Shown in pieces: positions 8,230 to 18,130 of a stretch of DNA of 64,000 nucleotides. The stretch is from Paenibacillus herberti. GTDB lineage: Bacteria > Bacillota > Bacilli > Paenibacillales > Paenibacillaceae. A program made the translations under genes and the position numbers. Numbering within the stretch: position 1 is the first letter of the stretch; every line of letters begins with the position of its first letter. The stretch lies in the NCBI RefSeq assembly GCF_002233675.1, contig NZ_NMUQ01000002.1, positions 248,001-312,000 of the forward strand. Direction: 5' to 3'. The notes under the pieces are model-generated. The model did no database searches, was not told where the DNA came from, and worked only from the letters and a program-made list of their open reading frames with translations.

Positions 8230-9618
8230 TTAACGTTTGCCCGTCATTTTCTCCGGACGTACATACTCGTCGAACTGCTCGGGAGTGAGCAGACCGCTCT
8301 TGATCGCGCTCTCCTTGAGCGTCGTGCCGTCCTTATGTGCCTGTTTGGCGATTTTGGCGGCATTTTCGTAACCGATATAAGGGTTCAACGCGGTTACGAG
8401 CATGAGCGACTGATCCAGATTGCGCTGCAGCGTCTCGCGGTTCGGCTCGATGCCGACAGCGCAATGCTCGTTGAACGAGAGCATCGAATCGGATAACAGC
8501 ACGACCGATTGCAGGAAGTTGTAGGCGATAACCGGTTTGTATACGTTGAGCTCGAAGTTACCTTGGCTGGCCGCGAAGCCGATCGTCGCGTCGTTGCCCA
8601 TAACCTGGCAGGCTACCATCGTAATCGCCTCGCACTGGGTTGGGTTAACTTTGCCCGGCATGATGGAGCTGCCCGGCTCGTTTTCTGGAATCGTAATCTC
8701 GCCGATGCCGCTGCGCGGGCCGCTTGCCAGCCAGCGGACGTCATTGGCGATTTTCATCAGATCAGCCGCCAGACCCTTAATCGCACCATGCACCCAAACG
8801 ATCTGGTCATGGGACGTCAAGGAGTGGAACTTATTGGAGGCGGTCACGAAGTTGTGGCCGGTTAGCTCTGCGACTTCTGCAGCAACCTGTACCGCGAAGT
8901 CCGGATGGGCGTTAATGCCCGTGCCGACGGCAGTACCGCCAAGAGCAAGCTCACGGATTGCGTCGGTGCTGCTCGTAAGCATCCAGGACGATTTCTCCAG
9001 CATGGCTTCCCAGCCGCTGATTTCTTGGCCGAGCGTGATCGGCGTAGCATCCTGCAAGTGGGTACGGCCGATTTTGACAATATCGTCGAACTTAACGCTC
9101 TTATCATGCAGCGTTGCCTTCAGCGTCTCCAAAGCAGGGAGCAAGCGAGTTTGTACAGCAATAACAGCTGCGATATGCATAGCAGCAGGGTAAGTATCAT
9201 TGGAGCTTTGGGAACGGTTGACGTCATCGTTCGGGTGGATGCGCACCGAAGAGCCGCCTTCCTCTAGCAGTTGGTTGGCGCGACGTGCGATGACTTCGTT
9301 GCAGTTCATATTCGTCTGCGTACCGCTGCCGGTTTGCCAGACGACCAACGGGAACTCATCGTCATGTTTGCCTGCAAGGATTTCGTCCGCCGCAAGGCCG
9401 ATCGCTTCGGCTTTCTCCGGCTCAAGTACGCCAAGCTTGGCGTTGGCCTGGGCTGACGCTTTTTTGACAATCGTCATCGCTTTCACGATTTCCAGAGGCA
9501 TTTTCTCCCAGCCGATCCGGAAGTTCTCGCGACTACGCTGCGTTTGCGCTCCCCACAGCTTGTCTGCCGGAACCTTGATTTCGCCCATCGTATCCTTTTC
9601 AATCCGATATTCCGTCAT
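8230..9618 (-). CDS. fumC: Class II fumarate hydratase
   Basis: Interconverts fumarate and L-malate in the TCA cycle; iron-independent homotetramer. All 462 residues match the class II family. Visible motifs are [14 protein letters not shown], the substrate-binding [33 protein letters not shown] with the catalytic His, and the fumarase/aspartase signature [13 protein letters not shown] containing the flexible-loop catalytic Ser. Aspartase is a less likely alternative because the sequence follows FumC in the loop and at the N-terminus ([27 protein letters not shown] has the FumC spacing). GGGAGGCGG precedes the ATG; stands alone before a terminator. Confidence 0.95.
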   Translation of the reverse strand: MTEYRIEKDTMGEIKVPADKLWGAQTQRSRENFRIGWEKMPLEIVKAMTIVKKASAQANAKLGVLEPEKAEAIGLAADEILAGKHDDEFPLVVWQTGSGTQTNMNCNEVIARRANQLLEEGGSSVRIHPNDDVNRSQSSNDTYPAAMHIAAVIAVQTRLLPALETLKATLHDKSVKFDDIVKIGRTHLQDATPITLGQEISGWEAMLEKSSWMLTSSTDAIRELALGGTAVGTGINAHPDFAVQVAAEVAELTGHNFVTASNKFHSLTSHDQIVWVHGAIKGLAADLMKIANDVRWLASGPRSGIGEITIPENEPGSSIMPGKVNPTQCEAITMVACQVMGNDATIGFAASQGNFELNVYKPVIAYNFLQSVVLLSDSMLSFNEHCAVGIEPNRETLQRNLDQSLMLVTALNPYIGYENAAKIAKQAHKDGTTLKESAIKSGLLTPEQFDEYVRPEKMTGKR

Positions 9619-9855
9619 TCGTTTTCCGCCTCCCTGAACTCATTTAAACCGCTTTCTAAACTTGCCAAGTCATATGCTTTACCGCTATCCATTTTAACGG
9701 AAATGACGCCGCACCGCTACCTGCCTGGAACATCTGCAGCCAATCCAGTTCGGCAGCTCCTTGCAATGGCCTTGAAAGTTGGGGCGAGACCGTCCGAAGC
9801 AGCATCAATCGACGATCCAAGCCCCAGCCCCCAGCCTGTCCCATGCCAAAAAAGA

Positions 9856-10527
9856 TTAATTGCCTTTGGCGTCGCGGTATGCCTTCATATAAGCCTCCGC
9901 CTGGCGCTCGATATGGGTGAAGTCACCGGTTTTGACCGCTTCCTTCGTCAGATCTCCACCGATGCCGATGGCTATAGCCCCCGCCTTCACCCATTCCGAC
10001 AGATTGCCGAGCGACACGCCGCCGGTTGGCATCACATTCGCTTGCGGCAGTGGACCTTTGATCGCGGAAACGATGCTTGGTCCATACACGCTGCCCGGGA
10101 ACAGCTTCACGATGTCCACACCAAGCTCAAGCGCGCTCTGAATTTCCAGAATTGTCATCGTGCCCGGCATGACCGGGACCGCATAACGGTTGCACAGTTG
10201 AATCGTTGCCGGGTTAAGCGCAGGAGCAACGACGAATTCGGCTCCAGCCAAAATAGCGGCGCGTGCCGTCTCTGGGTCCAGCACTGTGCCGACGCCCACG
10301 ATTGCATATTGCTCTGAAGAAGGATCAGCCTTGCTCGAAAATTCCGCCGCAAGCTGCTCAATGGCACGCAACGCACCCGGTACCGTCATTGTAATCTCAA
10401 TCGCCTTAATGCCGCCTTTGATCGCATGGCGAGCCATGCGCGCTACTTCGTCCGCGGAGTCGGCGCGAAGAACCGCTACCACTCCCGCATCCACAACGGC
10501 TTGGGTCACTCTTAGTTTATTCAGCAT
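9856..10527 (-). CDS. eda: 2-dehydro-3-deoxy-phosphogluconate (KDPG) aldolase
   Basis: Cleaves KDPG to pyruvate and glyceraldehyde-3-phosphate (Entner-Doudoroff and uronate catabolism). The 223-residue TIM barrel shows the catalytic Glu in AIEITMTVPGALRAIE, GAEFVVAPALNPATI, and the Schiff-base Lys in DIVKLFPGSVYGPS, followed by MPTGGVSLGNLSEWVKAG. The ATG at 10525-10527 was chosen over an upstream in-frame start because AGGAGGAG lies nine bases before it. No kdgK or uxa genes adjoin, so which sugar acid feeds it is unclear. The 237 bases between it and fumC show nothing recognisable. Confidence 0.92.
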   Translation of the reverse strand: MLNKLRVTQAVVDAGVVAVLRADSADEVARMARHAIKGGIKAIEITMTVPGALRAIEQLAAEFSSKADPSSEQYAIVGVGTVLDPETARAAILAGAEFVVAPALNPATIQLCNRYAVPVMPGTMTILEIQSALELGVDIVKLFPGSVYGPSIVSAIKGPLPQANVMPTGGVSLGNLSEWVKAGAIAIGIGGDLTKEAVKTGDFTHIERQAEAYMKAYRDAKGN

Positions 10528-10711
10528 GTCTGCACTCCTCCTAGGATTACCGGCAAGAGACCGCATTTCAGTTATTCACATAGCTCTCAGCCGTTTGGAC
10601 CGTTTTCGGTCCTATTTATCAACCTAACAACGCGCAGCTGTCGCTAACAAGCGGTGCTGCAACCGGAAACATTGTCTCACCTGACGCTATCAGGGTCAAC
10701 CGTTTCGCGCT

Positions 10712-10917
10712 TGTGGATAAACCTGAATCCATACGAAAAAGTCCTCCCTTTTCGAGGAAGGACTTCTATAAGTTATCCACAGGGGGACAACCGAAATTTA
10801 AATCCTGTTTTCTCCACATCCTGCTCAGTCGTTGCGCCGTAAAGCATCCACTTATCCGCAGGGGCATGTGGATAATGTGGATATCTTTTGTGTATATGTG
10901 GATACAACTGTGGATAA
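10712..10917. promoter_or_regulatory. DnaA-box cluster
   Basis: Four perfect DnaA boxes TTATCCACA occur at 10712-10720 (-), 10773-10781 (+), 10867-10875 (-) and 10909-10917 (-). Four more have one mismatch: 10810-10818 (+), 10852-10860 (+), 10876-10884 (-) and 10897-10905 (-). Eight boxes in 206 bp is far above chance. No dnaA, dnaN, rpmH or gid genes and no obvious AT-rich unwinding element adjoin, so an origin-distal DnaA-binding cluster is likelier than oriC. Confidence 0.85.
10735..10766 (-). terminator. Terminator of the map-like gene
   Basis: AAGTCCT (10739-10745) pairs with AGGACTT (10759-10765); read leftward the stem is followed by TTTTTCGTAT. It lies within the DnaA-box cluster, 160 bases after the aminopeptidase stop. 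Confidence 0.7.
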
Positions 10918-10926
10918 ATGAAATAC

Positions 10927-11673
10927 CTACAAACAGGTCAAAATAATTGGGCCTTGCTCGGTTACGGCAATCGTATGCTCAAACTGCGCTGACCAGGAGC
11001 GGTCGCGCGTGCGCGCCGTCCAGCCATCGCGATCCAGCCAAATCTCTCCCCCACCCGTCGTGAGGATCGGCTCAACGGTCAGCACCATGCCAGCTTCCAG
11101 CCTCACGCCGCTGCCGGACAGACCAGAATTTCCGACCTCCGGGTTCTCATGAATGGCGCGGCCAATCCCATGCCCCGCAAAGCTTGTCACCACGGAATGA
11201 CCAGACTGCCTTGCCGACTGCATGACCGCTGCGCCGATGTCGCCGATCCGTCTTCCGATCCGGCATTCCGCAATACCGCGCAACATAGCCTGTTTGGCTC
11301 CCTCCAGCAGCCTTGCGGCGGTCGGCTGGGGACGCCCGATAGAGTAAGTCCAGGCGGAGTCCGCTTTCCACCCGTCTACATCCGCCACCATGTCGATCGT
11401 GACCATATCCCCTTCCTGCAGGGGAATCGTGTCCGGGAAACCATGGCAGACGACCTCGTTAACGGAGGCGCAGGTGGCGTAAGGATAACCTAAGTATCCT
11501 TTTTGTGCCGGCCAGGCTCCCCGCTCGGCCATCAAACGCTCCACAAAACGGTCGATCTCCTGCGTAGTAACGCCTGGAGCTATCCGTTTTGCAATAGCCT
11601 CATGGCATTCCGCTACAACCTGCCCCGCCCTGCGGATGCGTCTGATCTCTTCTTCCGATTTCCATTCTGCCAT
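10927..11673 (-). CDS. map: Type I methionine aminopeptidase
   Basis: Removes initiator Met from nascent proteins; a 248-residue pita-bread metalloenzyme. Metal ligands are visible in DMVTIDMVADVDGWKADSAWT (two Asp), SFAGHGIGRAIHENPEV (His), GMVLTVEPIL (Glu) and AQFEHTIAVTEQGP (Glu). The substrate-positioning His is in NEVVCHGFPD. It is not beside secY, adk and infA, so it is likely a second copy, like the extra Map of B. subtilis. GGAGGTGG precedes the ATG. Unusual neighbour: the DnaA-box cluster directly downstream. Confidence 0.92.
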   Translation of the reverse strand: MAEWKSEEEIRRIRRAGQVVAECHEAIAKRIAPGVTTQEIDRFVERLMAERGAWPAQKGYLGYPYATCASVNEVVCHGFPDTIPLQEGDMVTIDMVADVDGWKADSAWTYSIGRPQPTAARLLEGAKQAMLRGIAECRIGRRIGDIGAAVMQSARQSGHSVVTSFAGHGIGRAIHENPEVGNSGLSGSGVRLEAGMVLTVEPILTTGGGEIWLDRDGWTARTRDRSWSAQFEHTIAVTEQGPIILTCL

Positions 11674-11771
11674 GTTGCCACCTCCGCATCCCTTATAGAC
11701 TTAGTACATCTTATTCAGGGTCAACGCTGTCCATAACTAGGGATGCGAGAGAGCGCTTCAAATCAAAATCT

Positions 11772-11810
11772 AAAAAACCTTTCATCGGCCCTTAAGCCAA
11801 TGAAAGGTTT
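11772..11810 (-). terminator. Terminator of the 121-residue hypothetical gene
   Basis: AAACCTTTCAT (11775-11785) pairs with ATGAAAGGTTT (11800-11810); leftward the stem runs into TTTTTTAG. Confidence 0.85.
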
Positions 11811-11816
11811 CTGTGG

Positions 11817-12182
11817 TTAAAGAATAATATTGATTACAGTACCACCTAGTGACCGGGCAGGGATAACTGTGGAACCATAGAACGTACCCGATACGCCACC
11901 ATACACTTCTACTCTATAAGCAACCGTCGAAGGATTAGAAATATTCGGGAAAATAGCGATCCCGTTCTCGGCAAACCGTACCGATGTTAACGCAACATTG
12001 GTATTTACCAAAAATATCCTGGCTATGAAATTCGGTGTTCTAGAAAGTGTTCCATTTCGATTGATTAAAACGACCGTAAAATTGGGGAAAGCATTTGCAG
12101 AAGAATCGCCTCCTCCATTACCACCTGGATAACATTGAGGCCTTCTATCACATCCGCAATTTTTAACTTCCAGCTTTTTCAT
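11817..12182 (-). CDS. Hypothetical Cys/Gly-containing small protein
   Basis: 121 residues, no family recognised. The N-terminus is charged and cysteine-bearing (MKKLEVKNCGCDRRPQC, then PGGNGGGDSS). The rest is beta-prone and rich in Val, Ile, Asn and Thr, without a signal peptide or membrane helix. The composition is AT-richer than neighbours. An excellent AAGGAGGAG sequence precedes the ATG and a clean terminator follows, so it is a real monocistronic gene. Size, CxC motif and beta-rich body resemble small spore-surface proteins, but this is a guess. Confidence 0.65.
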   Translation of the reverse strand: MKKLEVKNCGCDRRPQCYPGGNGGGDSSANAFPNFTVVLINRNGTLSRTPNFIARIFLVNTNVALTSVRFAENGIAIFPNISNPSTVAYRVEVYGGVSGTFYGSTVIPARSLGGTVINIIL

Positions 12183-12281
12183 TGCAATACTCCTCCTTGT
12201 TTTTTTTGTATCCTATGCAAGGAGAAGTAGAATGGTATGGTCAACTCCCTATTAAGAAAAAATAGATTGCTATATTCCATC

Positions 12282-12322
12282 AAAAAAAGATCCGCTGCTT
12301 CCCTGACGGGAATACGGATCTG
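12282..12322 (-). terminator. Terminator of the 62-residue gene
   Basis: AGATCCG (12288-12294) pairs with CGGATCT (12315-12321), with an inner TTCCC/GGGAA stem; leftward it is followed by seven T residues. Confidence 0.85.
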
Positions 12323-12337
12323 TCGTTGTTATGGGGT

Positions 12338-12526
12338 CTAACTGACGGATGACTTCATTCTGCCCATCTCATGTTCTACCAGAGTGGTTAATTCGTCCTC
12401 ATAGCCGCCAGTAATGCGGTATTTGCGGATATAGTCTTTAACAAACTTGCGCGGATCCTTGGGCTGAAAAATTCTCGTGAGTTCCTTGAGGCTTTCCTTG
12501 ACTTCATTCTGGCTATGCTTGGCCAT
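12338..12526 (-). CDS. Small hypothetical protein, 62 residues
   Basis: Not recognised. Highly charged and predicted helical (KESLKELTRIFQPKDPRKFV, then YIRKYRITGGYEDELTTLVE), no membrane segment and no cysteines. A strong AGAGGAGGAG lies before the ATG, a TATAAT-like -10 lies upstream near 12660, and a terminator follows, which together argue that it is expressed. It could be a small regulator or a sporulation protein; nothing specific can be said. Confidence 0.6.
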   Translation of the reverse strand: MAKHSQNEVKESLKELTRIFQPKDPRKFVKDYIRKYRITGGYEDELTTLVEHEMGRMKSSVS

Positions 12527-12700
12527 GAAATCTCCTCCTCTTACAGTGGATGGTCGGTCCGAAACATCAGAATCGAGAACGCGTGCGGCTTCAAGGCCGC
12601 TTCCCTCTACGGTACAGGCACCCCATGGCAGAAGAGTGAATGTTTATATTTTTCACACTATTATAGCACTTCATGCACACAGTAGGAAAGAAAATTCCAA

Positions 12701-12892
12701 TTAATTACCTGTATTCCGGTCTTTTTTATCCGAATCAATTGAATCCGAATGCAGGTTTCCCTCGTCGGAATCCGGTTCAGAGAAATTCTGTTGCTGACGA
12801 GTGTATAAGCGAAGATAGGCGAATACGACAGCGATGGCCACGAGCACACCGAAGGCTACGGTCAATGCCGTTACCCATCCCTTAATCAACAT
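12701..12892 (-). CDS. Small single-span membrane protein
   Basis: 63 residues: a hydrophobic helix at about residues 6-28 (WVTALTVAFGVLVAIAVVFAYL) followed by a short basic stretch RLYTRQQQ and a polar acidic tail (DSDEGNLHSDSIDSDKKDRN). A G-rich Shine-Dalgarno-like sequence lies before the ATG. Family unknown. The topology suggests an outward N-terminus with a cytosolic tail, by the positive-inside rule. Confidence 0.5.
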   Translation of the reverse strand: MLIKGWVTALTVAFGVLVAIAVVFAYLRLYTRQQQNFSEPDSDEGNLHSDSIDSDKKDRNTGN

Positions 12893-13420
12893 GCCGCGCC
12901 CCCCGCTTCTCCAAAAAATGTCATCCAGAGAAGTATAGCTTATCCGCTCAGGCGCTTACAACCGCCCACTGACCCGGGCACCCTCCCTCTGAACTGTCTG
13001 GGCCTTATGGCGCTGAACACTTCCATTATTCTCCACTCTAAGGACTATCGACAAATATGGACATACATTGCAGGTCAATACCCGAAAAATAATCATTTGA
13101 AACAGGTTTGTTCTCCTAAGTAAATCGTCTGTGGCCCCCGCCGTAGCCAGGATAGCCTTGGGACATATGGCACAGAGCCCGCTGAACCCTATGTCTCCTC
13201 CTTTCTGCCGGCCAGCATCCGGGAAGGTTGAAAATGTCTTCCGACTCCCTGCGGGAGCCGTTTATCATGCCATCACCACGGCCTTGCGGCTCTCCCCATT
13301 CTATGTGCCTTATCGCACAAGTAATACGACTTAACCGACTCTTTTACGGTGAATGATACTCATTCAGACATAAAAACCGAATCGCGCCACTGCACGATCC
13401 GGTTCGCTATCCGGCTGATT
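12893..13420. other. Intergenic stretch with kinase terminator
   Basis: Apart from a terminator for the downstream kinase gene (AACCGAATCG at 13376-13385 pairing with CGATCCGGTT at 13395-13404, leftward tail TTTTTATG), no gene is supported. The 14-mer AAGTAATACGACTT at 13319 recurs in the 85-bp repeats at 49 kb. Confidence 0.6.
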
Positions 13421-16400
13421 CTATTCCTCGTAGCTTATGCCAGGGTTTTCAAGGCGAGGCAATCCGACATGACCGACCGTTCCTTTGCCGAGCTCGCTCT
13501 CATAATAGAGCTTGCCATGATGGTTCTCGACGATTTTGTAGGTCATAACAAGTCCGAGCCCCGTCCCCTTGGTTTTGGTGGAGAAAAACGGCTCTCCAAG
13601 CTTAGCCAGCTTTTCATGAGGGATTCCTCCCCCTTCATCAAAAACGCTCGTCCAGATCATACCGTCCTCGCCGGTCCGGACTTCGACCTGAATCGTCCCT
13701 CCTGAGCCCATTGCCTCGATGCTGTTTTTAATGAGGTTAATGAACACTTGTTTGAGCTGGTTGGCTACCCCCTGCACAAATATCTCTTCATCCGGCAAGC
13801 GCAGCACGAGCTGCACATTGTTCATAATCGCTTGCGCCTCGATGAGCATGATGACATCGCGCAGCACCGGACCGAGTGGCACCGGCAGGAAATCCACCGC
13901 CTGTGGCTTGGAGAGCACTAACAGCTCGCTGACGATCTGCTCAATCCGCTCTAACTCCATAGCCATAATCGAGATATAATTGCGGCGATTGTCCTCTTGC
14001 ATCAGCTTGGTGAAGCCCTTGAGCGAGGTGAGCGGATTACGGATCTCATGGGCAATTCCGGCGGCCAGCTGGCCAACAGCCCCCAGCATTTCGGACTTGC
14101 GCAGCAGTTCCTCCGTCGCTTTGCGTTCGGTGATGTTCTCGGAAATTTTCATGTAGTGGATGATTTCCCCACGCTTGACGATTGGCAGCAGCTTGGCCTG
14201 TTCCCAGTAGATCGAGCCGTCAAGACAACAGCCGGCCAGCTCGCCCTCCCAGATCTCGCCTTCCTCCAGACACTTCCATATTTCGTCGAACGAGACGCAG
14301 CTCGCTTGCCAATTATCCAGCTCGTTCAAGTGGCGGCCAAGAACCCCCTCTGATGTGTCGCCGGTCAGCTCCAAGAAAGGGCTGTTGGCATACACGATGT
14401 GCCCCTGCATATCCGAGATCACCATTAGGCTTGTACTCTGCTCAACGGCGTAGGAAAGGCGCAACAGTTCTTCATTCATCTCCTTCAACTCTGTAATATC
14501 CACGAGCGTGATGATGACGCCCTTGGTCAAATGCTCCACCGTACGGTATGGCATCATCCGCATTTTGTACCACTTGCCGCTACGACTCTTGATTTCCTTC
14601 TCCGTTGAACGCAGCGACTCAATTACGCGTCCAGCATCCTCAACAAAGTCATCGTAGTAGAATTGATGAGAAATATGATGGAACGGTCTGCCGATGTCTA
14701 CATCCAGCAGATTGATCTCCTTGGTGACGGTTGGCGTGAAGCGTCGGATACAAAACTGAGTGTCCAGAAAGATCGTCCCGATCTTCGTGCTCACAAGAAA
14801 ATGATCCATATCGTTGTTGAGCTCGGTCAGCTCCTGGATTTTGAACTGATAGTCGGAGTTGATCGTAACGAGTTCCTCGTTGACCGCCTGCAGCTTCTCG
14901 TTTGTGCTTTGCAGCTCCTCATTGGACGCAATCAGCTCTTCATTCGTGCTCTGCAGCTCCTCATTGGACACCTCAAGCTCCTCGATTGCTAACTGTAACT
15001 TGTCCTCGGTTAGACGCAGCTGCTGTTCCAGCCAGAGCATCTGCCGCTGAACGCTCTCGTCCAGGTCGATGAGCTTGCCGATTCCCTCAGCCTTCTCTTC
15101 CGATCTCTGAAAAACAACTAGGTAATAGTTGCTGAACGCCGTCAACGAACGGGAAAAAGGACGCACAATGACATGGACTAGCTCCTGACCGACCGGCGTA
15201 TGGATAACGAGATCCCGGAAGCGAATTTCCTCCTCTTGGTCTGAGCGTATTTGCTGGATCGCTGTCACGATGGAGATGGCCAGGCTGGGATCGACGATCC
15301 GGTGCAGGTTCCAGGAAGGCTTGCCCTCTACCGGTGACAGGAAGGACTGGATATTGCCGGTCACATGCTGTACATCGTAATGCTCATCTAGCAGCAGAGA
15401 GGGTAGCATATGCTCGTTGACATAGGTACTGTAAAATTGATTCTGCCGGCGATTCTCTCCAATGTCCGACACCGTCGACGGACGGCGGCGCTTGTTCTCT
15501 GCGCTTGCAGGCAGATTGCGGTTGCCTTCTATATTTAGAGAGGATAGAGCTGGAAGCTTCTGTGAGCTTTTATGATGAAAAATGTTCCACTTGCTGCTCG
15601 TCACCTCGAACAAATGGTCCATCCGACTGATCGTCTCGCTCGGTCCGAGGAACATATACCCCCCCGCGGAAAGCGCAAAATTAAATAGTGACAGCACCTT
15701 TTGCTGCGCAGCTGGTTGCAGGTAGATAAGCAAGTTTCGGCAAGCGATGAGATCAAGATTGCTGAACGGCGCGTCCTTGGTCAGATTATGCGGGGCAAAA
15801 ACAATGAGCCGACGCAGCTCTCGCGTAACCTGATAGCTGTCGCCCTGCTTCGTGAAAAAGCGAGAGAGCCGATCTGGGCTTATCGAGTTCTCGATTGATA
15901 GCGGATACACGCCGTGGTTGGCGTAGTCGATGGATTGCTTGTCCACATCGGTGGCGAATATTCGGACACGGATCCCATCCGTCAATCCTTCCGCCTCTAG
16001 CGCCTCCATTATGAGCATGCCGATGGAGTAAGCCTCCTCGCCCGTTGAGCAACCCGCCGACCAGATGCGCAGATCCTGGCAGTTACCCTCCGCTTTTTGA
16101 AGCAGCAGCTCCGGCAGCACCTTGTCCCGAATCACCTTGAATGCATCCGGATCGCGAAAGAAATGAGTGACATGGATAAGCAGATCCTGGCGGAGATCAT
16201 AAACCTCATCGGGCTTCTCAAGGATCAGCTTTTCGTACTCTTCAAGTGAGGAGCAGTCCGTTTCGCGCATTCGCTTTTCCATCCGCCGAATGAGACTGCT
16301 TTTTTTGTAAAAGCTGAAGTCGATGTTCGTTTTCTCGCGCACCTTTTCCAAAATCCGCGTTATGACCGACTCCGTGTCATCCCGGTCGTTACATGAGGAA

Positions 16401-17023
16401 ATCACATGCGTGACGCTCGGAGTGAGCGATTGCGGAAACTTTAGTTTATTGGCGATCTTTTCGGGTGAGAGGACAAAATCGACATTGCCCGTATCAATCG
16501 CGCTGCGCGGCATTCCGTCGAATTTGGCTGTTTCTCCATTTTGCGCAAAAACAATGCCCCCTGCCTGCTTGACCGTGGTGATGCCCCGCGTGCCATCCGT
16601 ACCAGTGCCAGACAGCACAACCGCAATCGACTGCGACGTCGCGTCCTCCGCTAGTGAGTAGAAGAAATGGTCGATCGGAAAATGGGCTTCGTCCGGATGA
16701 GGCTCGGCCAGCCAAAGATGCCCCTTCCTCAACGTAAACATTTGGCGGGGCGGAATCAGGTAGATCGTATTGGATTGTACCTCCATGCCATTACGTGCTA
16801 TATGAATACTCATCGGTGTATGTAAAGAGAGGATTTCGTTCATCTGATGATCGGGAGACAGATGCTGAATAACGACAAAAGCCAGTCCGGTATCCGGACT
16901 GGCATGCTGGAAGAAGCTTTTGAGTCCTTCCAGACCGCCGGCCGATGCTCCGATTCCAACGATTCGAACCGGAGTTCTTCCTTTCGCGATAACCGCTTCA
17001 TTGATCGGCTGTACACGTGACAT
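13421..17023 (-). CDS. CheB-CheR-PAS-histidine kinase fusion protein
   Basis: A 1200-residue single-chain signalling protein. Domains in order: CheB methylesterase (about 18-205; nucleophile in GIGASAGG, His in [10 protein letters not shown], Asp in [10 protein letters not shown]), CheR methyltransferase (about 225-490; SAM site [15 protein letters not shown]), a linker, a repetitive coiled-coil ([20 protein letters not shown]), two PAS domains, and a HisKA/HATPase core (H-box [17 protein letters not shown]-box [13 protein letters not shown] boxes DEGGGIP and GTGLGLV). No receiver domain or signal peptide is present. The ATG at 17021-17023 is selected because GAGGAGG lies eight bases before it. 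No partner response regulator is adjacent. Confidence 0.92.
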   Translation of the reverse strand: MSRVQPINEAVIAKGRTPVRIVGIGASAGGLEGLKSFFQHASPDTGLAFVVIQHLSPDHQMNEILSLHTPMSIHIARNGMEVQSNTIYLIPPRQMFTLRKGHLWLAEPHPDEAHFPIDHFFYSLAEDATSQSIAVVLSGTGTDGTRGITTVKQAGGIVFAQNGETAKFDGMPRSAIDTGNVDFVLSPEKIANKLKFPQSLTPSVTHVISSCNDRDDTESVITRILEKVREKTNIDFSFYKKSSLIRRMEKRMRETDCSSLEEYEKLILEKPDEVYDLRQDLLIHVTHFFRDPDAFKVIRDKVLPELLLQKAEGNCQDLRIWSAGCSTGEEAYSIGMLIMEALEAEGLTDGIRVRIFATDVDKQSIDYANHGVYPLSIENSISPDRLSRFFTKQGDSYQVTRELRRLIVFAPHNLTKDAPFSNLDLIACRNLLIYLQPAAQQKVLSLFNFALSAGGYMFLGPSETISRMDHLFEVTSSKWNIFHHKSSQKLPALSSLNIEGNRNLPASAENKRRRPSTVSDIGENRRQNQFYSTYVNEHMLPSLLLDEHYDVQHVTGNIQSFLSPVEGKPSWNLHRIVDPSLAISIVTAIQQIRSDQEEEIRFRDLVIHTPVGQELVHVIVRPFSRSLTAFSNYYLVVFQRSEEKAEGIGKLIDLDESVQRQMLWLEQQLRLTEDKLQLAIEELEVSNEELQSTNEELIASNEELQSTNEKLQAVNEELVTINSDYQFKIQELTELNNDMDHFLVSTKIGTIFLDTQFCIRRFTPTVTKEINLLDVDIGRPFHHISHQFYYDDFVEDAGRVIESLRSTEKEIKSRSGKWYKMRMMPYRTVEHLTKGVIITLVDITELKEMNEELLRLSYAVEQSTSLMVISDMQGHIVYANSPFLELTGDTSEGVLGRHLNELDNWQASCVSFDEIWKCLEEGEIWEGELAGCCLDGSIYWEQAKLLPIVKRGEIIHYMKISENITERKATEELLRKSEMLGAVGQLAAGIAHEIRNPLTSLKGFTKLMQEDNRRNYISIMAMELERIEQIVSELLVLSKPQAVDFLPVPLGPVLRDVIMLIEAQAIMNNVQLVLRLPDEEIFVQGVANQLKQVFINLIKNSIEAMGSGGTIQVEVRTGEDGMIWTSVFDEGGGIPHEKLAKLGEPFFSTKTKGTGLGLVMTYKIVENHHGKLYYESELGKGTVGHVGLPRLENPGISYEE

Positions 17024-17219
17024 TGGCTGTCCCTCCTCATTCCCGTTCATGCGGCCGGCAAGACATTGCTTGAATCCTTTTGGCAACACTCGCAGAACCA
17101 TTATAATTCTCCCTTTAACGCAAATATCCTCCAATAAAGTAAACTTCCTCATATTTCGCTAAAAGAAGGTACTTTTCGTCTTTATTTGCGCTGGGATAGC
17201 GGGGGACAACCGAATGAAA

Positions 17220-17325
17220 GCTATGCTAGCTGGATTTCCTTGATGCAGTCTGGAGCTTCGGATGGCGAGAGGCAGCCGGGATGAAGCTATGCTAGCTGAA
17301 TCTCCTTGATGCAGTCGGGTGCCTC
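17220..17325. repeat. Partial tandem duplication of the SRAP gene 3' end
   Basis: The segment starting GCTATGCTAGCTG at 17220 recurs with a few changes at 17286, an offset of 66 bp. The second copy is the C-terminal coding end of the SRAP gene; the first is a decayed non-coding copy just downstream. Confidence 0.7.
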
Positions 17326-17988
17326 GTACTGCTCGTCATCCACCGCATTGCTCACTGGGTAGATACGCAGCTGGAAAGGCTCAAGCGGCTGAAGATGCCG
17401 TCTCAGGAACGAAAAATCGCGGATCGACGGATGCAGCCAATCCTCCATTCCCTCCTCGTCCATAACGACCGGCACTCGCTCCTGCCATTGCGACAGCGCT
17501 CCAGAAGCCGGCACCGTCACGATTGTCGCAGCTCGGGCCAACCGTCCCTCCGGCGTGCGCCATTCCTCATAAAGACCGGCCATCCCAAACAGGGGGCGGC
17601 CCTGAACTTGAATATGCATGGCACGGGGCTGACGGGGACGGTTTTCCTCGCGCCGTTGCCTTGGATTGTTATACACTTCCTGCTGCTCCCAGCCGTACAA
17701 GCCACTGCAAGGAATAATGCATCTTCCGCTTGCCAGCATCCGTTTGAAGAAAGGTTTTGACTCTAGCGTGCCTGCATCGGCGTTAACCGAGTCTTTGGCC
17801 CAGAATGGAAATAAGCCCCATCTGGCTTCATCCAGAATCCGAACACCTTGACGGTCGTTACGGACAACAGGAATGGACTGGATCGGAGCGATATTGTAAC
17901 GCTTGGCGTCAAGAGCGAAATGTTTTTCGATACGGAAATGCTGCTTCAGCTCGCTGATGTCGCTCGCGAGGGAAAATCGGGTACACAT
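17287..17988 (-). CDS. SRAP-domain protein (YedK/HMCES family), divergent active site
   Basis: SRAP proteins shield abasic sites in single-stranded DNA by a thiazolidine link to the N-terminal Cys. This 233-residue protein begins MCTRFSL, so Cys2 is in place, and has the family blocks YNIAPIQSIPVV, RWGLFPFWAKD and LFGMAGLYEEW. The ATG at 17986-17988 has GGAGG eight bases before it. Oddities: where relatives read FYEWK this one has LYGWEQ, losing the catalytic Glu, and where relatives read IHDRMPV it has WQERVPV, losing the catalytic His. It may bind DNA without normal crosslink formation or reversal. Monocistronic. Confidence 0.85.
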   Translation of the reverse strand: MCTRFSLASDISELKQHFRIEKHFALDAKRYNIAPIQSIPVVRNDRQGVRILDEARWGLFPFWAKDSVNADAGTLESKPFFKRMLASGRCIIPCSGLYGWEQQEVYNNPRQRREENRPRQPRAMHIQVQGRPLFGMAGLYEEWRTPEGRLARAATIVTVPASGALSQWQERVPVVMDEEGMEDWLHPSIRDFSFLRRHLQPLEPFQLRIYPVSNAVDDEQYEAPDCIKEIQLA

Positions 17989-18130
17989 AAGATTGACCTC
18001 CCGGATGGTATAGGCTCTCTGAGTCAAACAGCTCCGTGTTAGCGAAGCTGCTGATTCATTCCTGTAGCATCTACATCCGGTGGAATCTTATTCATTAATA
18101 TCCATTAATAGCTTGCCAATTAATATACGT

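Noticed and set aside
9544-10317. 257-codon rightward frame
   Set aside because: Antisense to fumC and eda and bridging their gap; shadow of high-GC coding sequence.
10712-10917. Chromosomal origin oriC
   Set aside because: No dnaA, dnaN or rpmH neighbours and no AT-rich unwinding region; kept as a DnaA-box cluster only.
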